Both the position numbers and the translations under genes were made by a program. Shown here one piece after another: positions 24,621-31,646 of a stretch of DNA of 31,646 bases (position 1 is the first letter of the stretch; each line of letters starts with the position of its first letter). This DNA is from Acidobacteriota bacterium. GTDB taxonomy: Bacteria > Acidobacteriota > Terriglobia > Terriglobales > Acidobacteriaceae. The stretch lies in NCBI GenBank assembly GCA_023441255.1, contig JAEZPW010000048.1, positions 1 to 31,646 on the forward strand. Reading direction: 5' to 3'. The notes under the pieces are model-generated. The model did no database searches. It saw only the letters and a program-made list of their open reading frames with translations, and was not told the DNA's origin.

Positions 24621-25190
24621 ATGGCCGCGAAACGTGCGTTGCTAGTGATCGACGTGCAGAACGAGTACTTCACGGGAAAGATGCCTGTGACGTATCCAGA
24701 AGGCAGTCTTGCCAACATACTGAGGGCCGTGGACGCGGCGGACGCTACTGGCGTGCCGGTCGTCGTGATACAGCACGCCGCACCTCAACCTGACTCAGCG
24801 GTGTTTCTGAAGGGGAGTGCGGGATGGGAGCTTCATCCTGAGATCGCAAGCCGGGCGCACGTCGCAGTAATACACAAGAGTCTTCCTGGTTCCTTTACTG
24901 ACACGGAGCTTGAAACGGTGTTGCGGTCGCGCGGAATCGATACGGTTGCAATCTGCGGCTACATGACCCAGATGTGCTGCGACACGACGTCCCGGCAGGC
25001 AGTCCATCTGGGGTTCCAGGTTGAGTTCCTGTCTGACGCCACTGGAACGCTTGAGTTCAGCAACAGCGCAGGCTCGATTTCAGCGAAAGACTTGCACACC
25101 GCCGTGCTTGTTGTTCAACAGTCGCGTTTTGCCAAGGTCATGACCGCGGCGGAGTGGGTCTCGTGTTTGGCCCAGGCGGCGGCCAGGTGA
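24621..25190 (+). CDS. Isochorismatase-family cysteine hydrolase
   Basis: A 189-residue soluble hydrolase of the isochorismatase-like superfamily (nicotinamidases, N-carbamoyl hydrolases, isochorismatases). The catalytic triad is visible: D11 in ALLVIDVQNEYF, K86 in VIHKSLPGSF and C119 in ICGYMTQMCCDTTSRQA. Unusually the residue after the nucleophile is also cysteine. The size suits the shorter members that act on small amides; the substrate cannot be read from sequence. An open frame extends upstream to 24408, but the protein fold begins at ATG 24621. TACAAT lies at 24609-24614, only 6 bases before the ATG, and there is no ribosome site, so a leaderless transcript is possible. Confidence 0.88.
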   Translation: MAAKRALLVIDVQNEYFTGKMPVTYPEGSLANILRAVDAADATGVPVVVIQHAAPQPDSAVFLKGSAGWELHPEIASRAHVAVIHKSLPGSFTDTELETVLRSRGIDTVAICGYMTQMCCDTTSRQAVHLGFQVEFLSDATGTLEFSNSAGSISAKDLHTAVLVVQQSRFAKVMTAAEWVSCLAQAAAR

Positions 25191-25217
25191 CAGGCAACTT
25201 CACACCGGGATTTAGCC

Positions 25218-25223
25218 TATAAT
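25218..25223 (+). promoter_or_regulatory. -10 element of the moaA transcript
   Basis: A perfect TATAAT lies just after the hydrolase stop. No good -35 hexamer is found at 16-18 bases. Initiation near 25230 gives a leader of about 245 bases, the stretch listed next as a candidate riboswitch. Confidence 0.55.
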
Positions 25224-25229
25224 CCACTG

Positions 25230-25440
25230 AAGTAGTTTCCGACCGCCGTGAACCTGTGGCGACCAAGCCTGGTCGCGGTGGCGGTGCCACTTTGCAGCGA
25301 TTCTTGAATCTACTGCAGAGGGCCCAGGGTGCAGGTGGAAACGCCGGCGCCTCCCGTGCTTGGAAAGGAAACGCAGGCGTGAACCTGGTGCGCGGGCCGT
25401 CAACCTGCCACTCGCGTTCGCCTTCCCTCCGATCTTGGCC
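25230..25440 (+). ncRNA. Candidate Moco (molybdenum cofactor) riboswitch upstream of moaA
   Basis: No gene lies in this leader but it is highly structured. ACCGCC (25242-25247) pairs with GGCGGT (25280-25285), enclosing the perfect hairpin GCGACCA-AGCC-TGGTCGC (25259-25276). TGCAG/CTGCA enclose GATTC-TT-GAATC (about 25293-25317). A purine-rich core with GCGCCTCCCGTGCTTGGAAA (25348-25367) and ACGCC/GGCGT (25341-25380) follows. Place (a promoter on one side, moaA on the other) and the core fit the Moco RNA class, which controls molybdopterin synthesis genes. I identify it from context and remembered motif style, not an alignment. GTGAACCTG and TGCCACT both occur twice (25248/25285 and 25379/25406). 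Confidence 0.6.
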
Positions 25441-25475
25441 GGTGAGCGCATCCTGCCCGCGACAAATTCACGCGA

Positions 25476-26468
25476 ATGAAGCTGATCGACAAATTCGGAC
25501 GAAATATTACTGACCTGCGGCTCTCGATCACGGACCGCTGCAACTACAAGTGCGTTTATTGTCGGACGGGGAATGTTGGCGCGCAGTTTCCCGAATTGAG
25601 CATGGACGATTACTTCCGCATGGTCAGTCTGTTCGCGGACCACGGAATCACCAAGGTGCGACTGACTGGCGGCGAACCGCTGCTGCGGGCCGGACTGGTC
25701 GATTTCGTTCGCCGCCTTTCCAGGCTGCGCAACTGCGATGGCGTTCCGCTCGACCTGGCACTGACAACGAATGGCCATCTGCTGGCGGAACTCGCGCAAC
25801 CGCTGAAGGACGCCGGGTTGAGCCGCGTTACCGTGAGCATGGATGCGGTCGATGAGGAGCGCTCGGCTCGAATCACTCGCGTGAAGAACGCGTACGACAA
25901 GGTGCTGGCCGGCATTCGCGCCGCGAAGAAAGCGGGGCTCGAGCCGGTGAAGATCAACTGCGTTCTGCTGCGGGGCTTCAACGACGACCAGATCGCTGCG
26001 TTCGGAGAGTTCGCCCGAAATGAGGGTGTCGTCGTCCGATTCATAGAATTTATGCCGCTGGAAGAGGATCGCGTGTGGTCGCCCGACATTGTTGTGACCA
26101 TGGACGAGATCATTGCGCGAATGAGCGAATTTCGCCCTCTCACCGAGATTTCGCGGAATTTTGATAGCGAGACGGCTCGGCGGTTCGTATTTGACGATGG
26201 TCTCGGTGAGATCGGCATCATCGCCCCCGTTTCGCATCCCTTCTGCGGACACTGCAGCCGGGTGCGCATTACCTCAGACGGCAAGATCCGCACCTGTCTC
26301 TTTTCGGTATTCGAACATGATCTAAGCGCACGAATGCGCGCCGGCGCGTCTGACACGGAACTGAGCGAATTCATAGTTTCGGTCGTGAACCACAAAGAAG
26401 AGCGGCACCACATCGGCGAGGAGGATTTCGTTCCGGCCTCGCGCACGATGGTCCACATCGGCGGCTGA
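25476..26468 (+). CDS. moaA: GTP 3',8-cyclase MoaA (molybdenum cofactor biosynthesis)
   Basis: A 330-residue radical-SAM enzyme that converts GTP to 3',8-cyclo-7,8-dihydro-GTP, the first step of molybdopterin synthesis. The N-terminal cluster motif is CNYKCVYC (C22, C26, C29) after DLRLSITDR; the SAM-binding TGGEPLL follows at 64-70. The C-terminal second [4Fe-4S] cluster, which binds substrate, uses C257, C260 and C274 (FCGHCSRVRITSDGKIRTC). The protein ends in the conserved GG. Length is normal. ATG 25476 has no strong ribosome site, as expected if translation is controlled by the leader. moaC, moaB and moeA are not in the window. Confidence 0.97.
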   Translation: MKLIDKFGRNITDLRLSITDRCNYKCVYCRTGNVGAQFPELSMDDYFRMVSLFADHGITKVRLTGGEPLLRAGLVDFVRRLSRLRNCDGVPLDLALTTNGHLLAELAQPLKDAGLSRVTVSMDAVDEERSARITRVKNAYDKVLAGIRAAKKAGLEPVKINCVLLRGFNDDQIAAFGEFARNEGVVVRFIEFMPLEEDRVWSPDIVVTMDEIIARMSEFRPLTEISRNFDSETARRFVFDDGLGEIGIIAPVSHPFCGHCSRVRITSDGKIRTCLFSVFEHDLSARMRAGASDTELSEFIVSVVNHKEERHHIGEEDFVPASRTMVHIGG

Positions 26469-26609
26469 GATTGCACATTTCTTCTTGCGAAGTGGTTTTT
26501 GGCGGAGGAAAATGTGGAGTTGCGCATGTCACAGTGGGGTGTGAGTTAGTGCGACGCCGCGCTGTGACTGGCATCAAATACTCTGGAAAGGTTCTAAAGA
26601 AGAACTCTC

Positions 26610-26706
26610 GGCTTCAACATCCCCGCAGGCTGGGCGACATATCGCAGTGAGTCTGCTGGAGCCGCGAATGCTTTCAACACCCCCGTTCCGATGAGGAACT
26701 GAAAGC
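26610..26706 (+). ncRNA. NAD+-I riboswitch (nadA motif), two tandem domains
   Basis: Domain 1 (26610-26663) begins GGCTTCAACATCCCCGCAGG and ends TCTGCTGGAGCC; GGCT pairs with AGCC and GCAG with CTGC. Domain 2 (26670-26706) begins GCTTTCAACACCCCCG, holds the hairpin GTTCC-GATGA-GGAAC and closes with GAAAGC pairing GCTTTC. The CTTCAACA.CCCCG core in both domains, the tandem layout and the position next to nadA match the NAD+-I class known from Acidobacteriota. Domain 2 ends 12 bases before the TTG start of nadA, so NAD+ binding should hide the translation start and lower quinolinate synthase when NAD+ is plentiful. The 140 bases between moaA and this RNA show no other feature. Confidence 0.9.
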
Positions 26707-26718
26707 GAGCACAAAACA

Positions 26719-27834
26719 TTGGCTACGATTACTGGCGTATCTTGCAGTCTCGAAAATTACCTCCTGCAACCCGACCATACGATGGACGAGCGCATTACCG
26801 CGGCCAAAGACGCTCTGGGCAAAGAAGCGATCGTTCTCGGACACCACTATCAGCGCGACGAGGTGATTCGTTTCGCCGATGCACGTGGCGATTCCTATCG
26901 TCTGTCAAAAACGGCGGCTGAGACCGACAGCAAGTACATCGTTTTCTGCGGCGTCCACTTCATGGCCGAGAGTGCGGATGTGCTAAGCCGTTCCGGCCAG
27001 CAGGTGATTCTTCCCGACTTGAACGCTGGCTGTTCCATGGCGGACATGGCCGAGATAACCCAGGTCGAAGATGCATGGGAGCAGTTCGTGGCGCTCGGGT
27101 TGACGGACGACGCGGGCAATGGCATCACGCCTATCACGTATATGAACTCGACCGCGGCAATCAAAGCTTTTTGCGGGGAGCGCGGTGGCCTGGTCTGCAC
27201 GTCTTCGAACGCCAACAGCGCGTTCCACTGGGCATGGGCAAAAAACGAGAAGATACTGTTTCTTCCTGACCAACACCTGGGGCGGAATACTGGTTACGCT
27301 CTGGGCGTGCCACTCAAAGACATGGTGGTGTGGGACCCATACATGCCGATGGGCGGCCAGACGGCGGAAAGCCTGCGTGCAGCGAAAGTTATTTTGTGGA
27401 AAGGGCACTGCTCAGTCCACCAGCGGTTCCTGCCCGAACACGTGGACCACGTTCGCGCGACTTATCCCGGCATCCAAGTCATTGTTCATCCCGAATGTCG
27501 CTGGGAAGTGTGCCAAAAAGCGGACGGAATCGGCTCCACCGATAAGCTGATCAAGATCATCCGCGAGGCCCCGGCCGGGACCGCTTTTGCCGTCGGCACC
27601 GAGATTCATCTGGTGAATCGCATGGGCAAGGAGTTTGCTGCGCAGGGCAAGCGCGTCATGACTCTGGACGACTCCGGGTGTCTTTGCACGACGATGTTCC
27701 GCATTTCACCGCAGCACCTCTGCTGGGCGCTGGAAAACCTGGTGGAAGGCAATGTGGTCAACCGGATCGCAGTTCCGGATGACGCAAAGAGGTGGGCGCG
27801 AGTAGCGCTGGATCGTATGCTGGAGATTCAATAG
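26719..27834 (+). CDS. nadA: Quinolinate synthase NadA
   Basis: A 371-residue [4Fe-4S] enzyme that condenses iminoaspartate with dihydroxyacetone phosphate to quinolinate in de novo NAD synthesis. Conserved marks are AIVLGHHYQRDEV, VFCGVHFMAESA, ILPDLNAGCSMADM (C105), LPDQHLGRNTG, WKGHCSVHQRF (C231), HPECRWEVC and DDSGCLCTTM (C321 or C323). C105, C231 and the C321 region match the cluster cysteines of the long B. subtilis-like NadA form. Translation starts at TTG 26719 with only a weak GCGAG upstream, within reach of the riboswitch. nadB and nadC are not nearby. A DUF2203 gene follows after 7 bases. Confidence 0.97.
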   Translation: MATITGVSCSLENYLLQPDHTMDERITAAKDALGKEAIVLGHHYQRDEVIRFADARGDSYRLSKTAAETDSKYIVFCGVHFMAESADVLSRSGQQVILPDLNAGCSMADMAEITQVEDAWEQFVALGLTDDAGNGITPITYMNSTAAIKAFCGERGGLVCTSSNANSAFHWAWAKNEKILFLPDQHLGRNTGYALGVPLKDMVVWDPYMPMGGQTAESLRAAKVILWKGHCSVHQRFLPEHVDHVRATYPGIQVIVHPECRWEVCQKADGIGSTDKLIKIIREAPAGTAFAVGTEIHLVNRMGKEFAAQGKRVMTLDDSGCLCTTMFRISPQHLCWALENLVEGNVVNRIAVPDDAKRWARVALDRMLEIQ

Positions 27835-27841
27835 TTCAGAG

Positions 27842-28273
27842 ATGGATCGAACTTTCACATTGGATGAGGCTGACGCTCTGCTGCCTGTGCTGGAATCGCT
27901 GATCAAGAAAGCGATCGAAGGAAAGAAGCGCGTTCAGGAGTTCGAGGAAGAGTTCCAGGGGGTCGCTCATCGGATTTTTTTGAACGGGGGCACGCTGGTC
28001 GACGTTGCGGCCGTCCAAGGCCGAAAGCAGCAGCGCGACCGTGAGTTGCAACAGGTTAAGGATGCAGTTTCCGAGATCGATTCGATCGGTGTACAGGTCA
28101 AGGATCTGGACATCGGGCTTCTTGATTTTCCGTGCGAGGTTGACGGCGAAATCGTCCTTCTGTGTTGGAAACTGGGCGAGCAGCGGATCGATTTCTGGCA
28201 TGGAGTAGAAGAGGGATACCGTGGGCGCAAGCCGATCGACGAGCGCATGAGAAAAAACGACCGGCCAACGTAA
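27842..28273 (+). CDS. DUF2203 family protein
   Basis: A 143-residue soluble protein. The N-terminus RTFTLDEADALLPVLESLI, a long helical middle (residues 15-75, KKAIEGKKRVQEFEEEF and REL-rich coiled-coil-like), VQVKDLDIGLLDFPCEVDGE and LCWKLGEQRIDFWHGVEEGY are the marks of the DUF2203 family, whose function is unknown. The C-terminal segment with C, W and H (LLCWKLGE, FWHG) suggests a small binding pocket. It starts 7 bases after nadA and is almost surely co-transcribed with it, so its level should also follow the NAD+ riboswitch; whether it acts in NAD metabolism is inference. Confidence 0.88.
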   Translation: MDRTFTLDEADALLPVLESLIKKAIEGKKRVQEFEEEFQGVAHRIFLNGGTLVDVAAVQGRKQQRDRELQQVKDAVSEIDSIGVQVKDLDIGLLDFPCEVDGEIVLLCWKLGEQRIDFWHGVEEGYRGRKPIDERMRKNDRPT

Positions 28274-28383
28274 CCTCGTCATATGTCCAGAATACAGCCT
28301 CCGGTTCGACGCGTTAGTGCGTTCGACCGATACACCCTCCTGCTACCATCCTGCTATATTTCAATGTGATCTCCGTGACCGGG

Positions 28384-29661
28384 ATGATGAAGCCGATGTT
28401 TCGCCATACGCGCGCTGTCCTTCGCGCCGCCGCACTCTTTACAGTCGTTTGTCTTGTGATCTCCGTAACCGGTTGCGGCCGGGATGGCCGGCTCACCAAG
28501 AAGGAATACGCATACATTGCAGCACCGCAGGTGAATCTGCGCGACCGCCTGTCAGCTGTCTATAACAAGGTGGGAACCGTGCCCAATGGGCAGCGGGTCG
28601 AGGTATTGGAGAGGAGCAAGCGGTTTTCTCGTGTGCGGGCCGAGGGCGTAGGGGAAGGCTGGGTCGAGGAGCGATACCTTGTTGATCAGGAGATCTTCGA
28701 CGGCTTTACTCAGCTTTCAAATCAGCATGGAACAGCGCCCGCGCAGGCACATGGCGCCACTCGCGCCGAATTGAACATGCACCTCACCCCGGCACGAGAC
28801 GGGGAGCACCTTTATCAGCTGAAGGAAGGCGAAAAGGTTGATGTGCTGCAGCGCGCCGTAACCGACAAGAATGCCAAGCTGATACAGGCTTACCAGCAAC
28901 AACTGCAGAAGATTCAACAAGAGGCGGCTGCGCCTCCTCAACCCCAGCTTGAAAAAACGGCAGCGAAACAGGCCGGTGTGCAGGCGCCACTGGCGGCACC
29001 GAAAGCAGAGGCAAAGCTGCCAGGGTCAAAACCTGCCCCGACGAAACTCCCCCAAGCTCCGCCATCGATTCCAGAAGACTGGTGGCTCGTGCGTGACTCG
29101 CAGAAACACGTAGGCTGGGTTCTGGCGCGCATGGTCGATGTCGATGTGCCGCTTGAGATCGCGCGCTATGCCGAAGGGAAGCGCATTGTGGCGAGCTTCG
29201 TAATTAACACGGTCCAGGACTTCGGAGAAGACGGGACTACGAAACAAGTGCCGCAATATCTGGTACTTACGACTGAGCCTAAGGACGGCCAGCCGTTCGA
29301 TTACAACCACATTCGCGTGTTCTCCTGGAATGGCAGGCGACACCGCTACGAAACGGCCTATCGCGAGCGCAACCTTTTCGGATCTTTCCCGGTAAGCGTC
29401 GGCCATGAGACTTTCGACAAGGAAGGCGATCTGCCCACCTTCACCATTCACATCAAGGACGACCAGGGCCAGATTCTCGAAAAGAAATACAAGATGAACG
29501 GGCCAATTGTTCGCCGGGTGCTCTCGCCTGAGGAAGATGCTGCGCAGAAGCAGGCCCTGGCCCAGAAGCTTGAAGAGCGCAAGGCCGCTCGGGCGGCCAG
29601 GATTGCCAGCTACAAGGCCGCCCATCCGGGCCGAACAAAGCCGCGCAGTCCAAAACGCTGA
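28384..29661 (+). CDS. SH3-domain lipoprotein
   Basis: A roughly 425-residue lipoprotein. The hydrophobic signal TRAVLRAAALFTVVCLVI ends in the lipobox VTGC, so the mature protein starts at that cysteine and is lipid-anchored. A bacterial SH3 fold follows (APQVNLRDRLSAVYNKVGTV, then VEVLERSKRFSRVRAEG, GWVEERYLV). A second, weaker SH3-like unit contains ELNMHLTP and LYQLKEGEKVDVLQ; a Pro/Ala/Lys linker (about residues 195-225) leads to WWLVRDSQKHVGWVLARMVD and a C-terminal beta-rich region. The tail is basic (RKAARAARIASYKAAHPGRT). Cell-wall or envelope binding is likely. Starts at 28384, 28387 and 28396 are all possible; none has a good ribosome site. A GTG at 28366 would add six residues. 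Confidence 0.82.
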   Translation: MMKPMFRHTRAVLRAAALFTVVCLVISVTGCGRDGRLTKKEYAYIAAPQVNLRDRLSAVYNKVGTVPNGQRVEVLERSKRFSRVRAEGVGEGWVEERYLVDQEIFDGFTQLSNQHGTAPAQAHGATRAELNMHLTPARDGEHLYQLKEGEKVDVLQRAVTDKNAKLIQAYQQQLQKIQQEAAAPPQPQLEKTAAKQAGVQAPLAAPKAEAKLPGSKPAPTKLPQAPPSIPEDWWLVRDSQKHVGWVLARMVDVDVPLEIARYAEGKRIVASFVINTVQDFGEDGTTKQVPQYLVLTTEPKDGQPFDYNHIRVFSWNGRRHRYETAYRERNLFGSFPVSVGHETFDKEGDLPTFTIHIKDDQGQILEKKYKMNGPIVRRVLSPEEDAAQKQALAQKLEERKAARAARIASYKAAHPGRTKPRSPKR

Positions 29662-29686
29662 TACGGGTGATCTCGTTTGGTTTGGG

Positions 29687-29708
29687 CGCACCCTCAACGG
29701 AGGGTGCG
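29687..29708 (+). terminator. Hairpin after the SH3 lipoprotein gene
   Basis: CGCACCCTC (29687-29695) and GAGGGTGCG (29700-29708) form a perfect 9-bp stem with loop AACG, 26 bases after the stop. It has no T-run, so it is either a weak terminator or a short intergenic palindrome. The rest of the gap to 29914 shows no gene. Confidence 0.5.
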
Positions 29709-29914
29709 GCACTCCACCCATAGCCTGTATGTTGTTCTAAATTCTAGATGTTTCCCGCCAGTGCTTCGTCTGTCAATTCATCCGAAACTTAGTGTCGGCT
29801 GAGGGTGACAGCAGAACCCGCGACTACTACGTGGACTCGATGGGTACCCCTTGATCCTGAGTAGGCATCGGTACAGCGAAGTACGGAATCAAAGGCCAGA
29901 GACGGGAGTGCGGA

Positions 29915-30142
29915 ATGGCCGAGAAAGTTAAAAACCTTAATTTGCAACGCGATTATAAGAAGTACCTGTACTACATAGACGGGAACGGGAACGTTTGTCA
30001 GAAACCGAAATCGGGCGAGGGCGAAGCGGAGGTCCTGGTAGAGAACGCAGTCCAGCGCGACAACAATTTTTTGTATTTCATCGACAAAGATGGCGACGTC
30101 TCCCGGTCGCCTCGTGGGTCCAAGAACAAGCAAGCAGCCTGA
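29915..30142 (+). CDS. 75-aa protein with an internal duplication
   Basis: A small soluble protein starting at ATG 29915 behind GGGAG (29903-29907). It contains two copies of one short unit: YKKYLYYIDGNGNVCQKP (residues 14-31) and DNNFLYFIDKDGDVSRSP (49-66), pattern xxxxLY[YF]ID..G.V...P, joined by an acidic linker. Each unit looks like a beta hairpin with a Gly turn. I recognise the type as a conserved small bacterial protein but know no function. Its TGA overlaps the ATG of the next gene (TGATG, 30140-30144), so the two are translationally coupled and probably act together. Confidence 0.75.
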   Translation: MAEKVKNLNLQRDYKKYLYYIDGNGNVCQKPKSGEGEAEVLVENAVQRDNNFLYFIDKDGDVSRSPRGSKNKQAA

Positions 30143-31646
30143 TGAAAGCCGAATCCGCCTGGAATATGTTCGTTTTCCGGGACGGTCGCCGGACTGTCCC
30201 CGGAGCAACTCTCACCAGAGTTGTTCGTGAAGCACTGATCGCAGTCGAAAACTGTTCCCCTGCGGCGAAGACGAACGCACTCGTGAGCGCGGTTCTGCTG
30301 GCAGGCGAACTGGAATGCGCGCTAGCCGATGCCGCATCGCCTGACACCCACAACTCGGCAATCGTCACGGAAGCACTGGCACAACTCCTCGCCGCCCCCG
30401 AGGGGGATGGACTCGGTGCCCCCGCGGCGACGATTCAGTCACTTCTTCCATTACTCCCTCAACAGCCGCCCGCCGAGCTAAAGATCTCGCCCCCGGAGGG
30501 CTTTGCGTACTATGCGCTTCACCCTCTCGATTTCGTAGATCTGGCGAGTAGTCTACCCCTGCGTTCGAACGTCGCAGGTGTGATCGGTATACGCAGCATC
30601 GGAGTCACGCTCAGCGCCCTGGTGCTTGCGGCCGTAAGGCGCCGCGGTCTCAAGGGGGAGCGCTTTTGTGTTCGACCCTTTGGACATCCGTACCACCGCC
30701 AAACGGAGTTTACGGCCGATCAGATGGAGCGCGTCCGGACGTTGTGCGCGGCAGACGCCGAGTTCCTTGTTGTAGATGAAGGCCCGGGGATGAGCGGGTC
30801 GTCGTTTCTTTCGGTGGGAGATGCGCTAGTGGCTGCCGGCGTCAGGTCCGACCGGATCACGTTTCTCGGCAGCCGGGTTCCCAATCCCGACACGCTCCGA
30901 GCGACCGATGCCGGTTCCCGCTGGCGAGCATTCCGCTCGTGCTACGCTCGACAGAATTCCCGCCTGCCTGACGAAGCGAAGATCTATGTCGGCGGTGGTG
31001 ATTGGCGGCGTTACTCGTTCGCCGACACGGCAGACTGGCCCGCCTCATGGACGCAAATGGAGCGCCTGAAGTTCCTCTCGCCTGATCGCCGCCAGATGTT
31101 TAAGTTCGAGGGATTCGGACGTTTCGGACAGGCTGTTCACGACCGCGCATTGCAGGTGGCTGCCGGGGGCTTCGGCCCTGCTCCCACCGATTTCACGCAA
31201 GGTTTCAGCGTCTACCCGATGCTCACTGGCAGGCCCTCGAATCCGGAAGACCTTACGCCGTCGCTAATCGACCGCATGGCGGATTATTGCGCATTCCGCG
31301 CAAGTGAGTTCCGGACGGCCGAGCACCAGAATGCGACCGATCTGGAAACCATGGTCCGCTTCAATGTAGCGGAAGAGTTCGGATACGAGCTATCGGTGGA
31401 GCCAGGTTCACTCTTCAGCGACTCGCCCGTTCTGGTGGACGGACGCATGTTGCCGCACGAATGGATCCAGACTCCGGCGGGCGACTTTCAGAAGATAGAC
31501 AGCAGCAGCCATGGAGACGATCACTTTTTCCCTGGTCCGACCGACATTGCCTGGGACCTGGCTGGTGCGATCGTAGAGTGGAACATGGCACGCGAGGCAC
31601 GAGACCTTTTTCTTGCACGCTATCGCCGTGCAACCGGGGACGATCC
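30142..31646 (+). CDS. Large protein with phosphoribosyltransferase-like and kinase-like parts (3' end cut)
   Basis: An uninterrupted frame of 501 codons from ATG 30142 to the right edge. Residues 120-240 read as a PRTase-like fold: YYALHPLDFVDLA, VIGIRSIGVTLSALVLAAVR, CVRPFGHPYHRQ, then LVVDEGPGMSGSSF (211-222), which resembles a PRPP loop but has EGP in place of the usual D-x-TG. Residues 240-250 (ITFLGSRVPNP) end that domain. The later part contains RFGQAVHDRALQVA and near the edge GDDHFFPGPTDIAWDLAG, like the aspartate segment of aminoglycoside phosphotransferase-type kinases. A PRTase-kinase fusion is my reading. Substrate unknown; coupled to the 75-residue gene. Confidence 0.65.
   Translation, partial: MKAESAWNMFVFRDGRRTVPGATLTRVVREALIAVENCSPAAKTNALVSAVLLAGELECALADAASPDTHNSAIVTEALAQLLAAPEGDGLGAPAATIQSLLPLLPQQPPAELKISPPEGFAYYALHPLDFVDLASSLPLRSNVAGVIGIRSIGVTLSALVLAAVRRRGLKGERFCVRPFGHPYHRQTEFTADQMERVRTLCAADAEFLVVDEGPGMSGSSFLSVGDALVAAGVRSDRITFLGSRVPNPDTLRATDAGSRWRAFRSCYARQNSRLPDEAKIYVGGGDWRRYSFADTADWPASWTQMERLKFLSPDRRQMFKFEGFGRFGQAVHDRALQVAAGGFGPAPTDFTQGFSVYPMLTGRPSNPEDLTPSLIDRMADYCAFRASEFRTAEHQNATDLETMVRFNVAEEFGYELSVEPGSLFSDSPVLVDGRMLPHEWIQTPAGDFQKIDSSSHGDDHFFPGPTDIAWDLAGAIVEWNMAREARDLFLARYRRATGDD

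Noticed and set aside
25212..26252. A 346-codon minus-strand open frame across the moaA leader and gene.
   Set aside because: It is antisense to moaA, whose iron-sulfur motifs are complete, and has no family signature.
26670..26706. A 37-base unit beginning GCTTTCAACACCCCCG and ending GAAAGC, with an inner hairpin, that looks like a CRISPR repeat; a related unit starts 59 bases earlier.
   Set aside because: The two units are not identical and no third copy or cas gene exists. Sequence and position next to nadA match the two domains of the NAD+-I riboswitch instead.
28322..28360. TATATT at 28355-28360 as a promoter for the SH3 lipoprotein gene.
   Set aside because: No -35 hexamer lies at a suitable distance; TTCGAC at 28322 is 27 bases away.

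Overview
The window reads as a chromosomal piece of a member of the Acidobacteriota. The strongest sign is a two-domain RNA directly in front of nadA (26610-26706) that matches the NAD+-I (nadA motif) riboswitch, a class known from that phylum. Secreted Ser/Gly-rich and Ig-like proteins, GCCCCA-type intergenic hairpins and frequent TTG/GTG starts fit the same picture. No phage, transposase, integrase or CRISPR array was found; most of the window is ordinary core and metabolic genome.

Layout. 1-3618, all on the minus strand: the N-terminal part of a secreted Ig-like protein with a structured leader, an ArsB/NhaD/SLC13-type anion permease, a stand-alone receiver protein and a PhzF-like isomerase. 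3870-7578: a 1-Cys/Prx6-type peroxiredoxin, a selenocysteine tRNA (anticodon TCA, 4713-4811) in an otherwise gene-poor stretch, a secreted WG-repeat protein, a small hypothetical and an AhpD-like CxxC protein. 7766-12576: typA/bipA, an HTH protein with a HEPN-like RX4H motif, a small two-helix membrane protein and a Tat-exported aldo/keto reductase. 12638-17676: an MttB-family methyltransferase and an APC permease diverge from a Rieske oxygenase and a PanE-like reductase, with a 10-bp perfect inverted repeat between them; this looks like a quaternary-amine or related small-molecule locus. 17704-22550: two small genes that diverge across a pair of palindromes, then etfB, a small membrane protein, etfA and ETF-quinone oxidoreductase, which together form the electron path from acyl-CoA or amine dehydrogenases to the quinone pool. 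22633-25190: two secreted proteins and an isochorismatase-like hydrolase. 25218-28273: moaA behind a structured leader (Moco riboswitch candidate), then the NAD+ riboswitch, nadA and a DUF2203 gene. 28384-31646: an SH3-domain lipoprotein, then a 75-residue protein translationally coupled to a large protein (cut by the window edge) with a phosphoribosyltransferase-like PRPP loop and a kinase-like C-terminal part.

Common threads are redox and cofactor chemistry (NAD, Moco, flavin, Fe-S) and RNA-level control: two leader RNAs sit in front of consecutive cofactor genes. The least understood items are the coupled gene pair at the right edge, the HTH-HEPN protein and the leader RNA at 475-600.
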